Under the pieces are notes generated by a model. That model saw nothing but the letters and a program-made list of their open reading frames with translations. It searched no databases and was not told the origin of the DNA. A DNA stretch of 10,102 nt, from assembly GCA_050744165.1 (NCBI GenBank), contig JBOGGN010000353.1, positions 1 through 10,102 of the forward strand. The letters are read 5' to 3'. Positions 7,076 through 10,102 of the stretch are shown here, piece after piece. The stretch's first letter is position 1; each line of letters begins with the position of its first letter. Origin of the DNA: JBOGGN01 sp050744165. Its GTDB lineage: Bacteria; Actinomycetota; Acidimicrobiia; Acidimicrobiales; Palsa-688. The position numbers and the translations under genes were made by a program.

Positions 7076-7094
7076 GACATCGGCATCTGATGTC
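7076..7094 (+). terminator. Weak hairpin after mnmA
   Basis: GACATC (7076-7081) and GATGTC (7089-7094) form a 6-bp stem with a 7-base loop, 30 bp after the mnmA stop. The flanks CCGTA and TACCGG could extend pairing only with bulges. No T-run follows. It could end the desulfurase-mnmA transcript, but the stem is short. Confidence 0.25.
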
Positions 7095-7141
7095 GCGCGC
7101 TACCGGCGGAACCGAGAGACCGTACGACGCGTCTCTGTCAC

Positions 7142-7921
7142 GTGGGCTTTTTCCGAAGGGTTAATACCGAGGACCGGCCGAACAAGGCGACCGCCCGGAG
7201 GTGGCGGCCGGTCCGACATGAGCCGCTGGTCGGAATGGTCCTTCTGTCGTCTGCCTTCTTTTTCGGATCCCTTTCGGTGGCGTCTGCGTTACACAGCCGA
7301 AACGAGCCACCGAAGACCCACCAGGTCACGGTGACGGGCTCAGCCCAAAAGGCGGTCATCGCCGACACCTTCGTATGGAACGCAAACGTTGCCAGCACCC
7401 AGCCCACCCCTTCGGCGGCCCTGGCACAGATAAATGGATGGAATGTCCAGATCCGAACGGCGCTCGTTGACGCCGGCGCCGAGAGCAGCGAGATCACATT
7501 CGGCACGTTGCAGGTGCAATCCAACACGCAGCAGAACACCGCGGTCACCACGTTTACCGAGAGCGAGACGATCACGGTTCAATCTGGTCGCCTGCCCGCA
7601 ATCGAGGGGGTGTCCAGCGCCGGCAACCAACTGCTGGCCGCCAATGTGCCATTCATTGCCCAACAACCGAGATACACCTTCAGCGGTTTGACGCAGCTCC
7701 GGCCGCTGCTCACGGCCCAAGCAAACACCGACGCTCACCGCCGCGCCCAAGCCGCGGTGGGCGGCGCAAGACGTCTCGGAAAGCTGGTCACGGTCTCGGT
7801 CAGCCAGTTCTCGGTCGACTCGCCGGGATCGGTCAATGTCGGCAGCGGCGACTTCTTCACTGGGTCGAGACAGCAGGTCGTGTCTGTCGCCGTGTATGCC
7901 ACGTACGCGATCTCCTCGTAG
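7142..7921 (+). CDS. SIMPL (DUF541) domain protein, membrane-anchored or secreted
   Basis: From GTG 7142 the protein has 259 residues. A basic N-terminal stretch (1-28) leads to one hydrophobic segment (about 30-50, LVGMVLLSSAFFFGSLSVASA) acting as an anchor or signal. The SIMPL domain then begins with HQVTVTGSAQKAVIADTFVWNANV and ends with YTFSGLTQLRPLL, a helical AHRRAQAAVGGARRLGKLV segment and a final VVSVAVYATYAIS strand. This matches the subtype of DUF541 with one N-terminal membrane helix; the domain should lie outside the membrane. ATG 7235, at residue 32, would give a conventional signal peptide and is a real alternative start. Neither start has a good Shine-Dalgarno site. The function of the family is poorly known. 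Base composition is clearly less GC-rich, with more A/T at third positions than the neighbours, suggesting separate acquisition. It stands alone after mnmA. Confidence 0.82.
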   Translation: MGFFRRVNTEDRPNKATARRWRPVRHEPLVGMVLLSSAFFFGSLSVASALHSRNEPPKTHQVTVTGSAQKAVIADTFVWNANVASTQPTPSAALAQINGWNVQIRTALVDAGAESSEITFGTLQVQSNTQQNTAVTTFTESETITVQSGRLPAIEGVSSAGNQLLAANVPFIAQQPRYTFSGLTQLRPLLTAQANTDAHRRAQAAVGGARRLGKLVTVSVSQFSVDSPGSVNVGSGDFFTGSRQQVVSVAVYATYAISS

Positions 7922-7963
7922 GCGGACCCACGCTCCCCTAACGCTTTGCTCATTTCTGGTGCC

Positions 7964-7969
7964 CATACT
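7964..7969 (+). promoter_or_regulatory. Possible -10 box for the dioxygenase gene
   Basis: CATACT lies 6 nt before GTG 7976, so transcription would begin at or next to the start codon. It departs from TANNNT at the first base and no -35 box is evident, so support is modest. Confidence 0.3.
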
Positions 7970-7975
7970 GAGGGC

Positions 7976-8884
7976 GTGGACGTGATCGCGACGACGGCCG
8001 AACGGTCGACAGAGCTGTTCGACTCCAGGTCCCTCTTCGGGGACTGGCAGGCCCTGCGAGCCAGGATCGCCAACGACGGCTACGTCTTCCTGCGCGGCCT
8101 GCTCCCCCCGGCGATGGTCCGCGACGTCGGCGCCGCCTGCCTGAGCGCGCTCCAACGGGCCGGGTGGACGGAGGCGGGGCCCGACCCAATCACGGCTCGG
8201 CCCCGGCTGCCGGCGCGGGCGATCAAGATGCGCGACGCCTTCGGGGACCCGGGGTACCGCCAGATCCTGGCCAACCCGGGCTTCGCCATGATCCCGTTCA
8301 TCCCGCCGCTGGCTGACGTGATGGCCCAGGTCATGGGGCCGGCCGGGTTCTGCTACCCGCTGAAGCTGCCCCGCATCGTGTACCCCGTGTCGATCGTGCC
8401 CCGCCAGCCGGGCAACATCGTGCACAAGGACTATCGCTCAGTGCAGGACATGTTCACGTGTTGGGTGCCGATGGGGGAGGTGCCCCGCTCGCTCGGCGGC
8501 CTCGCCCTGCAGCCCGGCAGCCAGCACACCAGCCGGGTGCGCCACCGTCCGCTCGACCAACTCGAAGCGGGCTGGCTCACGACTGACTACCAGCCCGGCG
8601 ACGTGCTGATTTTCCACTGCCTGACGACCCACGCCGCCCTCCCGAACCGGGGCCAGCGACTCCGGTTCTCGGTCGAGTACCGCTGGCAGCTGGCCGACCA
8701 GCCGGCGCCCCAGCGGATGGTGATGGGGCCGAACGGCGTGGAGATGTGGTCCCGCCTGTTCTCACGGACCCCGTGGTGGCGCCCGGTCCCCCCGAATGTG
8801 ACGCTGTTTGACGACGGTGGCCACGACGACCGCCGCACCGTCCTCCCGGCGCCGCCCTCGCGGTTCGTGGCATTTTCCAACTGA
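7976..8884 (+). CDS. Phytanoyl-CoA dioxygenase (PhyH) family protein
   Basis: This 302-residue protein belongs to the PhyH family of Fe(II)/2-oxoglutarate-dependent oxygenases, which hydroxylate varied small molecules. The N-terminal helical part ends with the family segment IANDGYVFLRGLLPPAMV (31-48). The metal triad is His150 and Asp152 (VHKDY) plus His219 (LTTHAALPN). Arg230 in RLRFSVEYRW fits the 2-oxoglutarate carboxylate-binding arginine. GLALQPGSQHTS (175-186) and QPGDVLIFH (206-214) are also typical. All cofactor ligands are present, so it should be active. GTG 7976 is preferred because a -10-like box precedes it closely. GTG 7982 and TTG 7946 are alternatives. No transporter or biosynthetic genes lie beside it, so the substrate cannot be named. 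It sits alone between unrelated genes. Confidence 0.85.
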   Translation: MDVIATTAERSTELFDSRSLFGDWQALRARIANDGYVFLRGLLPPAMVRDVGAACLSALQRAGWTEAGPDPITARPRLPARAIKMRDAFGDPGYRQILANPGFAMIPFIPPLADVMAQVMGPAGFCYPLKLPRIVYPVSIVPRQPGNIVHKDYRSVQDMFTCWVPMGEVPRSLGGLALQPGSQHTSRVRHRPLDQLEAGWLTTDYQPGDVLIFHCLTTHAALPNRGQRLRFSVEYRWQLADQPAPQRMVMGPNGVEMWSRLFSRTPWWRPVPPNVTLFDDGGHDDRRTVLPAPPSRFVAFSN

Positions 8885-9235
8885 TTCAGTTGCCCACACA
8901 CGATCAAGAGGACGCAGAAGGCGAAGAACGGGCCTGGCGATGGATCGAGGCTTTGGAGGCGAAGTGGTCGAAGAACCCTGGTTGACCCGTGACCTCGCTT
9001 GGCATCTGGCTCACAGCAGGCTCGCTCCCGCCGACGTGCCTGGTCGAACCTCGCGTGGCAGCATGCCTTGTCAACGCCGCTGCGACGCCGCCGCACGCAG
9101 GCCGGCGCCGGCTCCCATCCCAGCGTGGGGGCCCTGGGCTGCTCTTTCCCGCGTCGCTGGCGTCGGCAGGGTGACTGTCCGCCGCCGCTCGACGCGCCGG
9201 CCGCTGGCAGCTGTGGCTGGGTTAGCGTCGGGAAG
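8885..9235 (+). other. 351-bp stretch without a convincing gene
   Basis: No recognisable protein or RNA gene is seen. The plus strand has a 31-codon open frame from TTG 8890 to TGA 8985 with a charged, helix-like peptide (including DQEDAEGEERAWRWIEALEA), but no ribosome binding site. From about 8999 a frame stays open into the next gene, but its Arg/Ser/Cys-rich peptide looks like non-coding GC-rich DNA. A long antisense frame also spans the region and has the same character. The right end carries the presumed promoter of the next gene. Confidence 0.5.
9223..9228 (+). promoter_or_regulatory. Predicted -10 box of the DUF7002-like gene
   Basis: TAGCGT fits TANNNT and lies 7 nt before GTG 9236, the same spacing as at the RDD gene. 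It favours a leaderless transcript and supports 9236 over the in-frame starts further upstream. No clear -35 box is visible. Confidence 0.45.
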
Positions 9236-10066
9236 GTGGAGGAGGAAGAGGGCGAGTGCCCACACGGGTTGGATCCGGCCTGGTGCAGCTTCTGTATCAA
9301 GAAGGCAGCTGGCGAGCTACCCCTCGGTGCCCGGCGACCGAAGGCGGCCCCGCCACCTCGAGCCCCTTCCAGACCGGCGTCTGGCGCCCGAGCGCCCCGT
9401 ACCCGGGCACCCGTGGCATCGAAGCGAGGCGCGCCGGCGGCCGCCCCGCGGGGGCCGATTGAGGGCCTGGCCGCCCTTCGCAAGGTGCTGTTCCACGTCA
9501 CGGCGTACCAGGCATGGCCCTCAATCGAGGAGTCGGGGCTGCTGGCCGCCGCCCAGGTGCTCGACGGTGACCCCCGGTTGCAGACGACCCGGAGCCAGCC
9601 GGTCGAGGTGACACTCGCCGCAGGGGGCCAGGTCGTGGTCCGGGACCAGCGGGCCATGGCCCGGTCCAACATGGAGGACCACCTCGACGGCATGGACCTC
9701 GCGGAGTGGCTGGATTTGGTCAACGAGCGTGTGTTCCTCTTCGCCCGCCAGCGGGAGCTGACGACCTACCTCGGGCGCAACCGGGAGCTCGGTGGCCAGG
9801 ACGTGGTGGTTTTCGACACCGCTCGGCTGCTGGCTGCAGCCCGGGGACGGGTCGAGGTCACGACGGTCAACCCCACCGGCCCCGTCCCCTGGGAGCATTG
9901 CCGGTGCCGAGGGCGGTACACCTTCGAGGCGATCGAAGCGTTTCGGGGCGATGTCGCGGACATCGAGGAGGTCACGGTGTTCGGCGGCATCGAGCCGGTC
10001 ACAGGGCTCGTCACCCGGGTGATGCGGTACCACCCGAACGGCAAGACCGAGGTCGTCGTCGGCTGA
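9236..10066 (+). CDS. Zinc-knuckle-like motif fused to a DUF7002-like domain
   Basis: From GTG 9236 the protein has 276 residues. Residues 8-20 form a compact Cys/His motif, C8-P-H10-G...W16-C17-S-F-C20, likely to bind one zinc. Similar CxHG...WCxxC motifs are found at the ends of various actinobacterial proteins. Residues about 21-78 are an Ala/Pro/Arg-rich, probably disordered linker. The folded domain starts at LFHVTAYQAW (85-94) and includes IEESGLLAA, VRDQRAM (135-141), NERVFLF (163-169), VVVFDTARLL (190-199), NPTGPVPW (212-219), HCRCRGRYTFEAI (221-233) and EEVTVFGGIEPV. This pattern resembles DUF7002, whose H-x-T start and ERVFLF block recall the ADP-ribosyltransferase-like layout of DarT-type enzymes. 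That functional link is my inference and no catalytic glutamate is assigned. The gene stands alone, with no recognisable antitoxin. Read-through starts further upstream give low-complexity sequence and are rejected. Confidence 0.75.
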   Translation: MEEEEGECPHGLDPAWCSFCIKKAAGELPLGARRPKAAPPPRAPSRPASGARAPRTRAPVASKRGAPAAAPRGPIEGLAALRKVLFHVTAYQAWPSIEESGLLAAAQVLDGDPRLQTTRSQPVEVTLAAGGQVVVRDQRAMARSNMEDHLDGMDLAEWLDLVNERVFLFARQRELTTYLGRNRELGGQDVVVFDTARLLAAARGRVEVTTVNPTGPVPWEHCRCRGRYTFEAIEAFRGDVADIEEVTVFGGIEPVTGLVTRVMRYHPNGKTEVVVG

Positions 10067-10102
10067 CGCGCCTTGCGCAGTCGAGCGGCCCGGGGGTGGG
10101 GG

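Noticed and set aside
7090..7164. 24-codon ORF (MSRATGGTERPYDASLSRGLFPKG) before the SIMPL gene, considered as a leader peptide
   Set aside because: It has no ribosome binding site, no attenuator-like codon run, and starts inside a hairpin arm. Chance is sufficient.
7928..7979. Inverted repeat CCACGC / GCGTGG upstream of the dioxygenase gene
   Set aside because: Six-bp arms separated by 40 bp are expected by chance in GC-rich DNA and do not extend.
8999..9235. 79-residue N-terminal extension of the DUF7002-like protein
   Set aside because: The extension is Arg/Ser/Gly/Cys-rich with no similarity to the family. GTG 9236 has a well-spaced TANNNT box and sits just before the zinc-type motif.
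8587..9723. A 378-codon minus-strand open frame spanning the non-coding stretch and parts of both flanking genes
   Set aside because: The peptide is Arg/Ser/Ala-rich without domain features and overlaps two better supported genes.
1..10102. Search for tRNA/rRNA genes, CRISPR arrays, transposases, att sites or replication origins
   Set aside because: By eye I found no cloverleaf-like segment, no regularly spaced repeats and no mobile-element protein. Short RNA genes could still be missed without covariance-model searches.

Overview
The window is GC-rich, densely packed DNA of actinobacterial type. The evidence is the G/C-biased third codon positions, frequent GTG starts, gene overlaps of one to a few bases, and TANNNT boxes only 7-9 nt upstream of start codons, as in leaderless transcripts. 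The left-hand gene set is a conserved actinobacterial cluster. I infer a high-GC actinomycetote, possibly of the class Acidimicrobiia, but the sequence alone does not prove the class.

Left part (1-4743): a membrane-associated cluster. The C-terminal end of a DUF4350-like protein overlaps a MoxR-type AAA+ ATPase, whose stop overlaps the start of a DUF58 (vWA-like) membrane protein. Converging on these is a SpoIIM-family membrane protein on the minus strand, and divergent from that is an RDD-domain membrane protein. A 68-bp imperfect palindrome with a single centre sits in the convergent DUF58/SpoIIM junction and contains the last codons of the SpoIIM gene. The 21-bp divergent SpoIIM/RDD spacer holds a perfect 13-bp palindrome carrying a -10-like box for each direction.

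Middle part (4744-7045): a two-gene tRNA thiolation operon. A cysteine desulfurase (IscS type) overlaps mnmA (tRNA 2-thiouridylase) by one base. The desulfurase supplies persulfide sulfur and MnmA uses it to make 2-thiouridine at the tRNA wobble position. A short inverted repeat overlaps the presumed -10 box of this operon.

Right part (7046-10102): three unrelated single genes that look accessory. They are a membrane-anchored or secreted SIMPL (DUF541) protein with visibly lower GC, a phytanoyl-CoA-dioxygenase-family Fe(II)/2-oxoglutarate enzyme of unknown substrate, and a protein joining a small Cys/His zinc-knuckle-like motif through a disordered Ala/Pro/Arg linker to a domain resembling DUF7002. 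The last is the least understood gene here. I saw no RNA gene, CRISPR array, insertion sequence or phage gene.
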